Assembly (NCBI RefSeq): GCF_002836745.1
Contig: NZ_PJAR01000026.1
Coordinates: 39,855-103,854 of the forward strand
Source of the DNA: Glaciecola sp. 33A
GTDB taxonomy: Bacteria > Pseudomonadota > Gammaproteobacteria > Enterobacterales > Alteromonadaceae
Length of the DNA stretch: 64,000 bases
Direction: 5' to 3'
Shown one piece after another: positions 1-9,336 of this stretch. Under the pieces are notes generated by a model. The model did no database searches and had not been told where the DNA came from. It saw only the letters and a program-made list of their open reading frames with translations. The position numbers and the translations under genes are program-made. Positions within the stretch are counted from its first letter, which is position 1. Every line of letters starts with the position of its first letter.

Positions 1-797
1 ATCCTGATGTAAATGGTATTACCTTTACAGGAGAAACCAGCACAGGCGAAGCCATCATGCGTGCTGCGTCTGTTGGCTTACGTAATATTTCGCTTGAATG
101 TGGAGGTAAAAATCCCGCAATCGTTTTTGCTGATTGTGATATGGACAAAGCCATTGAGGGTACCATGCGTTCAGCTTTTGCCAATTGTGGGCAAGTCTGC
201 TTAGGTACTGAACGTGTTTATGTTGAACGTCCTATTTTTGACGAATTTGTTCGTCGCCTTAAAGATAATGTCGAGGGACTTAAGATAGGGGTACCCGACG
301 ACGACGGCGTTAACATGGGGCCCTTAGTTAGCTTAGAACATAAAGACAAAGTTCTTAGTTATTATAAGTTGGCGGTAGACGAAGGTGCGAATGTCATACT
401 TGGAGGCGGTGTGCCTGATATGGGTGATGCGTTAAACCAAGGAGCATGGATTGAACCTACAATTTGGACTGGATTGAACGAAAACTCTCGAACGGTAAAA
501 GAGGAGATTTTTGGCCCCTGTTGTCACATACAAGTTTTTGATACTGAACATGAAGTTATTGACATGGCTAATGCAACCGTTTACGGCTTAGCCGCAGCGG
601 TATGGACTGAAACTACGTCTAAAGCTATTCGTGTTTCTCAACAATTAGATGTGGGGATTGTATGGGTCAACTCTTGGTTTTTGCGAGATTTACGCACGGC
701 TTTTGGCGGAGCAAAGCAGTCGGGGATCGGTCGTGAAGGTGGCCTTCATTCCCTTGAGTTTTATACCGAACTAAAAAACATATGTATTAAAATGTAG
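1..797 (+). CDS. dmpC: 2-hydroxymuconic semialdehyde dehydrogenase, C-terminal part (5' end outside window)
   Basis: The reading frame is open from the first base, so the gene starts upstream of the window; about 265 C-terminal residues are present. It is an NAD-dependent aldehyde dehydrogenase: the block ISLECGGKNP carries the catalytic Glu and NCGQVCLGTERV the catalytic Cys. An ATG at 57 is internal, not a start. The next six genes are meta-cleavage genes, so the likely reaction is oxidation of 2-hydroxymuconic semialdehyde to 4-oxalocrotonate. A 2-aminomuconic semialdehyde dehydrogenase cannot be excluded from the sequence alone. The stop lies 10 bases before the next gene, which indicates one transcript. 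The family call is secure; the exact substrate is inferred from neighbours. Confidence 0.88.
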   Translation, partial: PDVNGITFTGETSTGEAIMRAASVGLRNISLECGGKNPAIVFADCDMDKAIEGTMRSAFANCGQVCLGTERVYVERPIFDEFVRRLKDNVEGLKIGVPDDDGVNMGPLVSLEHKDKVLSYYKLAVDEGANVILGGGVPDMGDALNQGAWIEPTIWTGLNENSRTVKEEIFGPCCHIQVFDTEHEVIDMANATVYGLAAAVWTETTSKAIRVSQQLDVGIVWVNSWFLRDLRTAFGGAKQSGIGREGGLHSLEFYTELKNICIKM

Positions 798-807
798 AGA
801 ATTAACT

Positions 808-1593
808 ATGAATGACGAAATTATAAAAAAATGTGGTGAACAGCTATACAAGGCTTTACGCACGCGCCAGTGCATTAAACCACTGACAGAAACATACCCT
901 GAAATAACGATCGATGACGCTTATAAAGTGTCACAATATTTAAATAAGTTACGTCTTGCGGATGGCGAACGAGTTATTGGTAAAAAAATTGGCGTGACCT
1001 CAAAAGCGGTTATGGACATGTTGAAAGTTGGACAGCCGGATTTCGGTTTTTTAACAGACAAAATGGTCTTTAGTGAAGGCGGAGATGTGCCTATTACTGG
1101 CCAATTAATTCAGCCCAAAGCCGAGGGTGAAGTCGCCTTTATCTTAAAGCAGGATCTATTAGGCCCTGGCGTAACGGCTGCTGATGTATTGGCTGCCACA
1201 GACTTCGTTATGGCAGCAATTGAGGTGGTCGATTCCCGTATCGAGGATTGGAGAATAAAAATTCAGGATACGATAGCAGACAATGCATCTTGCGGTGTGT
1301 TTGTACTTGGAGATCGTGCGGTTAACCCGCGTGACGTAGACCTTGCTACTTGTGGAATGGTGGTAGAAAAAAATGGCGCCATTATATCAACCGGGGCAGG
1401 TGCAGCGGCATTAAATAGTCCAGTGAATTGTGTAGTTTGGCTGGCAAACACCCTAGGTAAATATGGTATTGCCTTAAAAGCGGGTGAAGTCATAATGTCA
1501 GGCTCGCTTGTCCCATTGGAACCGGTAAAAGCCGGGGACTCCATGCGTGTCTCTATTGGCGGAATTGGCAGTGTTTCGGCACGGTTCGTATAA
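808..1593 (+). CDS. dmpE: 2-oxopent-4-enoate (2-hydroxypenta-2,4-dienoate) hydratase
   Basis: The 261-residue protein has the same length as Pseudomonas DmpE and a closely matching pattern throughout, including VIGKKIGVTSKAV near residue 57, QPDFGFLTD, and IQDTIADNASCGVFVLGD in the middle. It belongs to the hydratase/decarboxylase branch of the FAA-hydrolase-like fold and needs a divalent metal. It adds water to 2-hydroxypenta-2,4-dienoate to give 4-hydroxy-2-oxovalerate in the cytosol. It is distinguished from the paralogous decarboxylase at 3599 by these signature segments. It sits 10 bases after the dehydrogenase and 36 bases before the acetaldehyde dehydrogenase gene. Confidence 0.92.
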   Translation: MNDEIIKKCGEQLYKALRTRQCIKPLTETYPEITIDDAYKVSQYLNKLRLADGERVIGKKIGVTSKAVMDMLKVGQPDFGFLTDKMVFSEGGDVPITGQLIQPKAEGEVAFILKQDLLGPGVTAADVLAATDFVMAAIEVVDSRIEDWRIKIQDTIADNASCGVFVLGDRAVNPRDVDLATCGMVVEKNGAIISTGAGAAALNSPVNCVVWLANTLGKYGIALKAGEVIMSGSLVPLEPVKAGDSMRVSIGGIGSVSARFV

Positions 1594-1629
1594 CCGAGCG
1601 TTTTCAAATGACTATAGGTAAATTAAATT

Positions 1630-2541
1630 ATGAACAATAAATTAAAAGCCGCCATCATCGGGCCGGGTAATATCGGTACCGACTTGTTAATGAAAATGAA
1701 GCGCTCAGAGTGGATTGAACCAGTTTGGATGGTAGGAATAGATGAAACCTCAGAAGGTTTAAAACGCGCCAGAGAAATGGGTGTTAAAACCTGCTCAACT
1801 GGCGTCGATGGGGTGTTAGCACATATTATAGCTGACGATATTCGTATCGCTTTTGACGCTACATCTGCATACATACACGCAGAAAATAGCCGCAAACTAA
1901 ATGCACTAGGTGTGCTCATGATTGATTTAACACCAGCAGCAATTGGACCATTTTGTATTCCGCCAGTGAACTTAAAAGAACATGTTAAAAAGCTAGAGAT
2001 GAACGTGAATATGGTTACCTGTGGCGGTCAAGCGACCATTCCCATTGTTGCCGCGGTATCACAAATACAAGATGTCGCATATGGTGAAATCATTGCTACT
2101 GTTTCGTCTAAATCAGCAGGACCGGGGACTCGTAAAAACATTGATGAGTTTACACGTACAACTGCAAATGCCGTTGAAGAAATTGGCGGGGCTGACAAAG
2201 GCAAAGCCATTATTATCATCAACCCAGCGGAGCCTCCTTTAATGATGCGAGATACTGTGCATTGTTTGACTAAAGATAAGCCTGATGAAAAAGCGATCAC
2301 TGAATCGATTCTTAACATGGTTAAGGAAGTGCAGAAGTACGTTCCTGGTTATCGGATTAAGAATGGCCCGGTATTTGATGGCAATCGAGTTTCAGTTTTT
2401 TTAGAAGTAGAAGGGCTTGGCGATTTTCTGCCTAAGTACTCAGGTAACTTAGATATCATGACAGCCGCGGCCTTACGAACAGCTGAAATGTTTGCTGAAG
2501 AGTCGGCATCTGGCAGTCTTCAATTGCCATCGCGCGCTTAA
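1630..2541 (+). CDS. dmpF: Acetaldehyde dehydrogenase (acylating)
   Basis: A 303-residue protein, close to the usual ~310 of DmpF. It starts with an NAD-binding motif, [14 protein letters not shown], and has the catalytic cysteine in [16 protein letters not shown] near residue 131. Family members convert acetaldehyde, CoA and NAD to acetyl-CoA and form a complex with the aldolase DmpG that channels the toxic aldehyde. The aldolase gene follows after 15 bases, with the AAGGAG ribosome-binding site in the gap, in keeping with equimolar production. The gene is intact. Confidence 0.94.
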   Translation: MNNKLKAAIIGPGNIGTDLLMKMKRSEWIEPVWMVGIDETSEGLKRAREMGVKTCSTGVDGVLAHIIADDIRIAFDATSAYIHAENSRKLNALGVLMIDLTPAAIGPFCIPPVNLKEHVKKLEMNVNMVTCGGQATIPIVAAVSQIQDVAYGEIIATVSSKSAGPGTRKNIDEFTRTTANAVEEIGGADKGKAIIIINPAEPPLMMRDTVHCLTKDKPDEKAITESILNMVKEVQKYVPGYRIKNGPVFDGNRVSVFLEVEGLGDFLPKYSGNLDIMTAAALRTAEMFAEESASGSLQLPSRA

Positions 2542-2556
2542 AAGGAGAATCACAAA

Positions 2557-3588
2557 ATGAATTTATCTGGAAAAAGAGTGATTTTACATGACATGAGTCT
2601 TAGAGATGGCATGCATGCCAAGCAACATCAAATCAGTATTGATCAAATGGTTTCTATAGCACAGGGACTAGACCAAGCTGGTATTCCTTTAATTGAGGTA
2701 ACACATGGGGATGGATTAGGCGGTTCTTCTGTGAACTATGGTTTTCCCGCTCATTCTGATGAAGACTATTTAAACGCTGTAATCCCAAACATGAAACAAG
2801 CCAAAGTGTCTGCTTTACTTATTCCCGGTATTGGGACGGTAGATCATCTGCGCATGGCAAAAGATTTAGGTGTATCTACTATACGCGTAGCGACTCACTG
2901 TACCGAAGCTGATGTGGCTGAACAACATATAGGCTTAGCTCGCAAACTTAACATGGATACGGTGGGGTTTTTGATGATGGCTCACATGACCTCTGCATCA
3001 ACCATACTTGAACAAGCTAAGAAAATGGTTAGCTATGGCGCGAACTGTGTTTATTGCACTGATTCAGCTGGCTATATGTTACCCACTGAAGTAACACAGA
3101 AGATTGGCTTATTGCGCCGTGAACTGCCAAAGGATGTTGAAATTGGTTTTCATGGTCATCACAACATGGGCATGGCTATTGCAAACTCTCTGGCCGCCAT
3201 TGAAGCCGGCGCGTCTCGCATAGATGGCTCTGTTGCCGGTTTAGGTGCTGGCGCAGGCAATACACCATTGGAAGTGTTCGTTGCCGTATTAGAGCGTATG
3301 AACGTAAAAAGTGACGTAGATTTATTCAGCATCATGGATGTAGCAGAAGATCTTGTTGTGCCCATGATGGATCATCCAATTAGGGTCGACCGCGAAGCTT
3401 TAACGTTAGGCTACGCTGGCGTTTACAGCTCATTCTTACTATTCGCCCAACGTGCAGCAAAAAAGTATGGTGTATCAGCCAGAGACATTTTAGTGGAGCT
3501 TGGCAGACTTGGGACCGTTGGTGGTCAAGAAGACATGATTGAAGATGTAGCTATAACGTTAAGCAAGCAACTAGCAGCAAATAAATAG
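2557..3588 (+). CDS. dmpG: 4-hydroxy-2-oxovalerate aldolase
   Basis: The 343-residue protein has the features of the DmpG/BphI aldolase family: [15 protein letters not shown] at the N-terminus with the catalytic Arg-Asp, the metal-binding [11 protein letters not shown] around residue 200, and the C-terminal DmpG communication domain ([13 protein letters not shown]). It splits 4-hydroxy-2-oxovalerate into pyruvate and acetaldehyde and passes the acetaldehyde to the preceding DmpF protein. The start has a strong AAGGAG site 8 bases upstream. The gene sits between dmpF and dmpH in the classical order. Confidence 0.95.
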   Translation: MNLSGKRVILHDMSLRDGMHAKQHQISIDQMVSIAQGLDQAGIPLIEVTHGDGLGGSSVNYGFPAHSDEDYLNAVIPNMKQAKVSALLIPGIGTVDHLRMAKDLGVSTIRVATHCTEADVAEQHIGLARKLNMDTVGFLMMAHMTSASTILEQAKKMVSYGANCVYCTDSAGYMLPTEVTQKIGLLRRELPKDVEIGFHGHHNMGMAIANSLAAIEAGASRIDGSVAGLGAGAGNTPLEVFVAVLERMNVKSDVDLFSIMDVAEDLVVPMMDHPIRVDREALTLGYAGVYSSFLLFAQRAAKKYGVSARDILVELGRLGTVGGQEDMIEDVAITLSKQLAANK

Positions 3589-3598
3589 GATTGTAGAA

Positions 3599-4390
3599 AT
3601 GGGTAATTTAACGAAAGAGCAAGTCAACGAGCTTGCTGAACATTTGGAAAATGCAGAGTTACAAGCATATGAAGTAACCAAAATCACGGATGATTATCCT
3701 GATATGACGTATGAAGATGCGTTTGACATTCAATGGGAAATTAGACGTCGTAAAGAAGCCCGCGGTACAAAAATAGTCGGTATGAAAATGGGGCTGACAT
3801 CGTGGGCCAAAATGAAACAAATGGGTGTTGAAAACCCATGTTACGGATTTCTAGCAGACTATTTCAGTGTGCCTGATGGCGGTGAAATAAGAATTGATGA
3901 ATTAATTCACCCTAAAATTGAAGCTGAATTGGCTTTTGTGACTAAAAAAGCGCTAAAAGGACCCGGTGTTCATATTGCAGATGTGCTTGCGGCAACCGAT
4001 TTTGTAATGCCCGCAATAGAGGTCATTGATTCACGATATAAAGATTTCAAATTTGATTTGAAAAGCGTAATTGCTGACAACAGCTCTTCTACTCGCTTTG
4101 TAACTGGAGGCCAAATGAAGCAAGCGTCGCAGTTAGATCTGAAAAATCTAGGTGTGGTAATGGAAATAAACGGCACTGTAGTTGAAGTCGGCGCAGGCGC
4201 TGCTGTATTAGGACACCCAGCCGCATCTGTAGCTATGTTAGCTAATATGCTTGGCGAACGCGGTGAAGAATTACCGGCGGGCTCTTTCGTCATGATCGGT
4301 GCTATCACAGCGGCTGTACCGGTTAAAAAAGGCGACAATTTTACCGTTCGTTATCAAGATTTAGGCACGTTGTCAGGCAAATTTGTTTAA
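3599..4390 (+). CDS. dmpH: 4-oxalocrotonate (2-oxo-3-hexenedioate) decarboxylase
   Basis: This 263-residue paralogue of the hydratase at 808 carries the DmpH signature: YPDMTYEDAFDIQWEIRRRK near residue 35, MKMGLTSWAKMKQMGVE, and FKFDLKSVIADNSSSTRF. It removes CO2 from 2-oxo-3-hexenedioate to give 2-hydroxypenta-2,4-dienoate, and in known systems forms a complex with DmpE so that the unstable product is passed on. Having both paralogues plus a tautomerase shows that the oxalocrotonate branch of the pathway is complete. It lies 10 bases after dmpG. Confidence 0.93.
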   Translation: MGNLTKEQVNELAEHLENAELQAYEVTKITDDYPDMTYEDAFDIQWEIRRRKEARGTKIVGMKMGLTSWAKMKQMGVENPCYGFLADYFSVPDGGEIRIDELIHPKIEAELAFVTKKALKGPGVHIADVLAATDFVMPAIEVIDSRYKDFKFDLKSVIADNSSSTRFVTGGQMKQASQLDLKNLGVVMEINGTVVEVGAGAAVLGHPAASVAMLANMLGERGEELPAGSFVMIGAITAAVPVKKGDNFTVRYQDLGTLSGKFV

Positions 4391-4411
4391 TAAAATAATA
4401 AGGAACACACC

Positions 4412-4603
4412 ATGCCGATTATTAATGTAAATATGATGGAAGGGCGCACAGTAGAGCAAAAAGAAGCACTAATTAAAGCGGTTTCTGAAGCGGTAACAGT
4501 GTCTATAGGGGCACCGGAACAAAATATTCGTGTGTTAATTACCGAATATCCCAAAGCACACTGGGGTATTGGCACTTTGCCTGCTAACAAGGCAGGACGT
4601 TAA
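4412..4603 (+). CDS. dmpI: 4-oxalocrotonate tautomerase
   Basis: A 63-residue protein, the standard size of this enzyme. After Met removal the N-terminal Pro is the catalytic base; Arg at mature position 11 (in NMMEGRTVEQK) and Arg 39 (in NIRVLITEYP) are also in place. It interconverts the enol and keto forms of 4-oxalocrotonate and acts as a hexamer in the cytosol. It is preceded by an AAGGAA ribosome-binding site and lies between dmpH and the flavin reductase. Confidence 0.93.
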   Translation: MPIINVNMMEGRTVEQKEALIKAVSEAVTVSIGAPEQNIRVLITEYPKAHWGIGTLPANKAGR

Positions 4604-4622
4604 AAATTATTAGGACAATATT

Positions 4623-5552
4623 ATGAAAAAGAATGCTGAATTTGATGTGAGAGATTTTAGAAATGCCTTAGGCCACTTTCCTACTGGTGTGACTGTTATC
4701 ACAACACTCGACGATGATGGCGACCCTATAGGATGCACAGCAAGCAGTTTTAACAGTGTGTCTATGGATCCCGCTTTAATACTATGGAGCGTTGATAAAA
4801 ACGCATACAGTGCAGAAATATTCGAAAACGCCGAATATTTTGCGGTTAACGTGTTAAGCGAATCTCAGGTTGCTACTTCGAACCGATTTGCAGGACGTGG
4901 AGAAGATAAATTTAAAGATGTGTCGTATATAGCTGGAACAGGCGGCGTGCCTTTACTAGAAGGTTGCGGCGCTCAATTTGAGTGTAAGACGTGGAACGTT
5001 TATGAGGGTGGCGACCATCTTATTATAGTGGGTGAAGTGATTAGTTATTCTCATAACCAATCTAAGACCCCCCTCGTTTTCTCACGTGGTAGCTATTCGA
5101 TTGCGTCTCAGCATCCAAACTTAGATTCATATTCGAGTGTGAGTACGGGAAGCGAGTTTTTAAATGACTTTCTGTTGTATCAACTTAATTCAACCATCTC
5201 GCTTTATAGAAAAGAGCTTTATCCTGCGCTAATAGAAGGGTGTAATGTGACGCCTGAAGACTGGCGAATACTCACGTTGTTGGATAAATCATTGTCACTT
5301 CCTTTCGTGGATTTAAGTAAGTTAGTGATGCAACCTATTGAAGAATTGAAGCAATCTTTGGAAATGCTGAGCGAAGCGGGTGTAGTAAAATATAGCAACG
5401 ATACCGTTACGTTAACGACGAAGGGTGGGGCTTTACAGTCAAAGCTCGTTACCATCGCGAAACATCATGAAAAAGGTTTACTGAGTAAGCTCTCAGAAGA
5501 TGAAATTAGAACGCTTAAAAATGGTCTTAAAAGTATATCTGGTATTGAGTAA
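4623..5552 (+). CDS. Flavin reductase with C-terminal winged-helix domain (C1-type component of a two-component hydroxylase)
   Basis: Residues 1-165 form a flavin-reductase-like split barrel (FRNALGHFPTGVTVITT, GCTASSFNSVSMDPALILWS, FAGRGEDKFKDV). The remaining ~140 residues look like a MarR-type winged helix (LTLLDKSLSLPFVDLSKLV, LKQSLEMLSEAGVV). This layout and the 309-residue length match the reductase component C1 of Acinetobacter 4-hydroxyphenylacetate 3-hydroxylase, where the C-terminal domain senses the phenolic substrate. It should supply reduced FMN or FAD to a hydroxylase that makes the catechol; no oxygenase is in the window, so it is probably upstream. It is the last gene of the operon. 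Confidence 0.82.
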   Translation: MKKNAEFDVRDFRNALGHFPTGVTVITTLDDDGDPIGCTASSFNSVSMDPALILWSVDKNAYSAEIFENAEYFAVNVLSESQVATSNRFAGRGEDKFKDVSYIAGTGGVPLLEGCGAQFECKTWNVYEGGDHLIIVGEVISYSHNQSKTPLVFSRGSYSIASQHPNLDSYSSVSTGSEFLNDFLLYQLNSTISLYRKELYPALIEGCNVTPEDWRILTLLDKSLSLPFVDLSKLVMQPIEELKQSLEMLSEAGVVKYSNDTVTLTTKGGALQSKLVTIAKHHEKGLLSKLSEDEIRTLKNGLKSISGIE

Positions 5553-5754
5553 GCTATAGATCCAAGCTGATGTTTATTAGTAGTGTCAGCTTGGTTCGAA
5601 ATTTAAATCTAAGCAAAATGGGTAAGCAATTAAATATTCCTTATCTTATGTAACCTGAAATATTAATACCGGCTTCACTTGCCGTGGCAATCAAGGACGT
5701 AACGACATCTCCGATAACCCCAACATGCAGGGTGTTGTGGAACATGGCGTTCTT

Positions 5755-5782
5755 CCTATTATGTTGATAACAACATAATAGG
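5755..5782. repeat. Perfect inverted repeat, 12-bp arms
   Basis: The arms CCTATTATGTTG and CAACATAATAGG are separated by four bases. There is no T-run after it, so it is not an obvious terminator of the operon ending at 5552. It lies about 130 bases before the first recombinase fragment and is followed by GTTATGTTAAGTGCC. Palindromic ends of this sort are known beside trios of tyrosine recombinases, so it may be one end of the remnant element. The remaining sequence between 5553 and 5909 shows no gene. Confidence 0.5.
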
Positions 5783-5909
5783 AATTATGTGCACTTCCCC
5801 GTTATGTTAAGTGCCCCTGTATTGCTCTCCTACAACCCTCAATAACCCTGCAATTTAGACTAAAAGCGCTCAACGTAATGGTTATTCTTTCACTAAGCAG
5901 GAGTGCCCC

Positions 5910-6740
5910 ATGATTAATCAATACATCAATATCTCAGTATCTAGTACTTCCCTGAACATGAGCCTTGCACTGCGATGGGTTGATTTTACGAAATCAACGT
6001 CGAAATCAACGTCGAAAACACCAGTTGCTGAACGCTTTGAAACCTTGAGACCATTTTCGCGTTATTTAGTTATGCGCGGACATGACATGATTGCACTTCC
6101 TACTCGCTTTCTTGGAGCATGTCAGAAACGGTTGCCACTTTATATCTTTTATGACATCGAAATTGATGAATTAATGAATGGTGCGCTTGAACTTTGCCCT
6201 AAAGGTGGCTTGACATCCGTCACAGTTCAAGTTCTTTTTGGACTGCTTGTATCAACGGGTTTGCGACCCGGCGAAGCCGTTCGCTCACAAAATCAAGAAG
6301 TAAGATTGGACCTTGGCGAAATTGTTATCCAAAAAAGTAAAGGTTGGCGACACTGCTTAGTGCCGTTGTCTATATGAACAGTCAATGCATTGAAATCCTA
6401 TGTCGTTTATCACGACAATATTAATGTAAAAGGTTCGGCGGTATCCTTTTTCAATTGAATAACGATCGTGCTCTTGACATGCGTACAGCGGCATACGCTT
6501 TTGGACGGATACAAAAAGTTGTAGGGCTGTCAATCAAATCTAATGGCCGCTATCCCACATTATATGATTTTAGATATACCTTTATTTGCCGCCGCGTCGT
6601 TGCCCAGTATCATACTGAAGTCGATATAGATTGTCGTATAGCAGGACTGTCACACTATGTTGGTCACAAAAAAGTCAGCGATACGTGCCTTCTTAAATTA
6701 TGTCGCGGTAGAGGATCCTAGCCAAATAGCTAACACCAAA
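5910..6740 (+). pseudogene. Tyrosine recombinase, broken by stop and frameshift
   Basis: Frame one (5910-6377) gives an N-terminal part with RFETLRPFSRYL, then GLLVSTGLRPGEAVR with the first catalytic Arg and IVIQKSKGWRHCLVPLS. An in-frame TGA at 6375 interrupts it. After a frameshift in a T-run near 6450, the frame at 6455-6721 continues with YDFRYTF and LSHYVGHKKVSDT, which is the C-terminal catalytic region (the usual HxxR box has become YDFRY). The parts fit one XerC-like integrase of the type found second in recombinase-in-trio (RIT) elements. It is not functional as it stands. Confidence 0.72.
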
Positions 6741-6755
6741 GAGTGTTAGCTATTC

Positions 6756-6986
6756 TGGAATCATGATGGTGGGCACATTTCACGTTTCGGAGTTGCGCAG
6801 CGGCTCAAATGTGCGGTAAATGGAGCAAAAGAAACTTACACATTATTAAAAGGAAGAAAAATCACTCCGCATTCGACTAGGCACGCAACCTCTGTACATT
6901 CACTACAATCGGGTATTGACTTAACGGTTTATCTGCATAGGCATGAAAATAAATATACGGCCAATTACCTTAAGAAAGTGAGTTGA
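6756..6986 (+). pseudogene. Second tyrosine recombinase, C-terminal fragment
   Basis: A 76-codon frame without a start contains HDGGHISRFGVAQRL and KITPHSTRHATSVHSLQSGI. This is the C-terminal catalytic part of the third recombinase of RIT-type elements (normally PHxxRHTTAMHLLQSGVD). The expected WLGH segment after it is lost, replaced by YLHRHENKYTAN. It follows the previous recombinase in the order seen in trio elements, and its stop overlaps the 3' end of the convergent GMC gene by 17 bases. Confidence 0.65.
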
Positions 6987-8580
6987 TAATAAGGTCAGCG
7001 CCACGTTCTCCAATCATCATAGCAACCGCATTAGTGTTACCACTTGGAATTTGTGGGCAAATAGATAAATCAATTACCCTCAGGTTTTTAGCACCGTGTA
7101 CTCTAAGCTCAAGATCTGTTACCGAATCCTTGGGGTTGGTGCCCATTTTACATGTGCCGCCTGGGTGGTAAACTGTTTTGATGTTTTTTCGAACAAAACT
7201 CTCTAATCCTTTATAATCATCAATGGACACATTACAAGGTTCAACTACTTTCTTAATAATTCGCTTTAACGCCGGTTGTTCCATTGCTTTTAAAGCAGTT
7301 TGTACCGCACGTATTTGATTTTTTAAGTCATCGGGATGTGACAGTATTTTCGCATCAATTTCAACCAAATCTTCAGGATTTGTTGATTTCAAACGAACAG
7401 CGCCTCGTGATTTTGATCGTAGATGACCTACCTTTATCGAAACGCCATGTCCTTCAGCTGCTGGCTTTTCTCCGGGCGTATTATCAAAATTATCTAATAA
7501 CGGTAAAAAATGAAACTGAACATCAGGGCGCCCAACATTTTCGCTGTCAATAAACGCACCCCCTTCTAGAATATTACTGGTCATTAAGCCCGATCTAAAC
7601 CCTAGCCACTGAATCATGTGCTTTATAGCGGAGAAACCTTTGTCTTCGCCAAAAATACTGATGTCTTCTTTTGTTGTCGCATTTATTGACATGTGCATAT
7701 GGTCGTGTAAATTCTCGCCTACAGGAAGATCAACAAGTATCTTAATACCCATTTCGTCAAGGTGTTTTTTAGGTCCTATGCCCGAGAGCATCAATACTTT
7801 CGGACTACCAAATGTGCCCGAAGAAACAATCACCTCTTTTCGTGCTTTAGCTCTGGTGAAATTTCCACCTTTGACCGAGAACTCAACACCACTAGCAACG
7901 TTATCATCCATCGTAACCTTGTGTACAAGCGTATCGGTTAACACCGTTAACTTTGGGCTTTTTATGACAGATTCTAAATACGTTTTTGATGAGCTAGCGC
8001 GAGCCCCATTTTTAGTTGTGGTCTGATAAAACCCTACACCTTCCTGAGAAGCACCATTAAAGTCGTTCGTATAAGTCAGACCCATTTGTTGACAGGCTCG
8101 AATGCAGGCAGATGTTAACGGGTGGCGATACCTATTTTCACTAACAGGAACGGCGCCCGTTTCACCATGAAACTTATCACCCATGCTTTCGTTTGCTTCG
8201 CCGCGTTTAAAGAAAGGCAAAACATCGTCGTAACTCCAACCATTGCAACCCCAATCGTTTTTCCAATCGTCATAGTCTTGTTTTTGACCACGCAAATAAA
8301 TCATCCCGTTTACTGAGCTTCCTCCGCCAAGGACTTTACCTTGAGAAACAAGCATTTCACGATTTCCACATTCGGTTTGAGGCAATGTTTTGTATGCCCA
8401 AGATTTCTTTTGAAAAACCTGAAGAACGGTTGCCGGAATCTTATGGAACAAGCTACTGTCTTTCGGACCTGCTTCTAAAAGAAGAACTGTACCTGCATTT
8501 GCTTGGATAAGACGTGCAGCAACAGCGCATCCGGCTGATCCCGCACCTGCAATAATGAAATCAAACTCAGTATCTGTCAT
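6970..8580 (-). CDS. GMC-family FAD oxidoreductase (choline/alcohol dehydrogenase-like)
   Basis: A 536-residue protein with all family marks: the FAD dinucleotide motif FIIAGAGSAGCAVAARL at residue 8, the GMC signature GKVLGGGSSVNGMIYLRG near residue 82, a second signature SSGTFGSPKVLMLSGIGP near 255, and the catalytic His in VYHPGGTCKMG, followed by SGNTNAVAMMIGERGADLI. Relatives oxidise primary alcohols or choline. There is no signal peptide, so it is cytosolic or membrane-associated. Its substrate is unknown; the surroundings suggest an alcohol intermediate of aromatic or amine breakdown. The gene is monocistronic, with a likely promoter upstream at 8714-8750. Confidence 0.88.
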   Translation of the reverse strand: MTDTEFDFIIAGAGSAGCAVAARLIQANAGTVLLLEAGPKDSSLFHKIPATVLQVFQKKSWAYKTLPQTECGNREMLVSQGKVLGGGSSVNGMIYLRGQKQDYDDWKNDWGCNGWSYDDVLPFFKRGEANESMGDKFHGETGAVPVSENRYRHPLTSACIRACQQMGLTYTNDFNGASQEGVGFYQTTTKNGARASSSKTYLESVIKSPKLTVLTDTLVHKVTMDDNVASGVEFSVKGGNFTRAKARKEVIVSSGTFGSPKVLMLSGIGPKKHLDEMGIKILVDLPVGENLHDHMHMSINATTKEDISIFGEDKGFSAIKHMIQWLGFRSGLMTSNILEGGAFIDSENVGRPDVQFHFLPLLDNFDNTPGEKPAAEGHGVSIKVGHLRSKSRGAVRLKSTNPEDLVEIDAKILSHPDDLKNQIRAVQTALKAMEQPALKRIIKKVVEPCNVSIDDYKGLESFVRKNIKTVYHPGGTCKMGTNPKDSVTDLELRVHGAKNLRVIDLSICPQIPSGNTNAVAMMIGERGADLIINSLS

Positions 8581-8680
8581 TTTTATTCCCCCACTTTTAT
8601 AACATGTACAAGAACATTCGTATTCTGTATATATTACTTGTCATTGCATGCAAGCGTGCCGAGTAATATAGTATTAATAT

Positions 8681-8710
8681 TTAATTAATTACGTAATAAA
8701 TCATTTAAAT
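8681..8710 (+). promoter_or_regulatory. Copy of the shared promoter/operator motif (weak -35)
   Basis: ACGTAATAAATCATTTAAAT matches the core also seen at 8811, 16130 and 22571. Here the -35 position is TTAATT, 17 bases from TTTAAA, so the promoter itself may be weak. It lies between the GMC gene start and the receptor pseudogene, just downstream of the probable GMC promoter (TTGACA on the minus strand at about 8739-8744), where an operator would act on the GMC gene. Confidence 0.4.
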
Positions 8711-8803
8711 ATAATATACCTATAATTGGGTTTATTTGTCAAAGTTATTTCGTTTGGTGAATTTTTATATCAGTTATTAGGAATAATATCCAAAAACACT
8801 TAA

Positions 8804-8832
8804 TTGACTAATTATGTGAAATATCATGTAAA
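8804..8832 (+). promoter_or_regulatory. Shared sigma-70-like promoter with operator, before receptor pseudogene
   Basis: TTGACT and TGTAAA are 17 bases apart. The spacer and -10 region (ATGTGAAATATCATGTAAAT) closely match the sequences before the intact receptor (16119) and the MFS carrier (22561). It drives the remains of a TonB-receptor gene at 8935. Confidence 0.55.
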
Positions 8833-8934
8833 TTTAGGAGGAACTGTCACATTCACTATTGGATCTAGCAGATGAATACGTCGGTCAGAAAAAACAAATA
8901 AAAGGCGGTTGGTCACTATATAATTATTATCATA

Positions 8935-9245
8935 ACTTGTTGTTATTTATAAGATATTACCATTCCTTAGTTATGCTCAAGAGACTGAAGAGAACGCGGG
9001 AACTTCAGAGAAAAAGAAATTAGGGGGTGAGCGTAATGATGGAGGTTATTGAGGTAACAGCAAAAAAAAGGGAAGAGAGTCTACAAGATGCACCTTTATC
9101 ACTCGCCGCATTTTCTGGCGTTGGCCCTGAGGCAAGAGGCATTGACAATATTTCTGAAGCAGTCATTATTACACGTAACTTTAGCCATAATAATAATCCA
9201 GTTGTAGGTGGTTCTTCATCTGTCATTTCGCCCCCCTATTTTTAA
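8935..9245 (+). pseudogene. TonB-dependent receptor, N-terminal remnant
   Basis: One frame gives the end of a signal peptide and mature N-terminus (LPFLSYAQETEENAGTSEKKK). After a frameshift near 9035 another frame gives VIEVTAKKREESLQDAPLSL and on to VVGGSSSVIS, then diverges and stops at 9245. This is the same protein start as the intact receptor at 16203 (IQVTARKREESLQEAPLSV and GAGGSSSVAS), so it is a decayed paralogue of which only about 100 of ~770 residues remain. No intact start codon is left. Confidence 0.78.
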
Positions 9246-9336
9246 TTGAATTCGCTTATTAAATAAGCGGTTTATCTATTTTTTAAAAATATCTTGACAC
9301 AGATCCCCAACTTCGATCTATTGCTCTCTTTTCAGA

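Noticed and set aside
1263..1607. Minus-strand ORF inside the dmpE gene
   Set aside because: It lies fully opposite a clearly conserved gene and has no family signature; a shadow of dmpE codon use.
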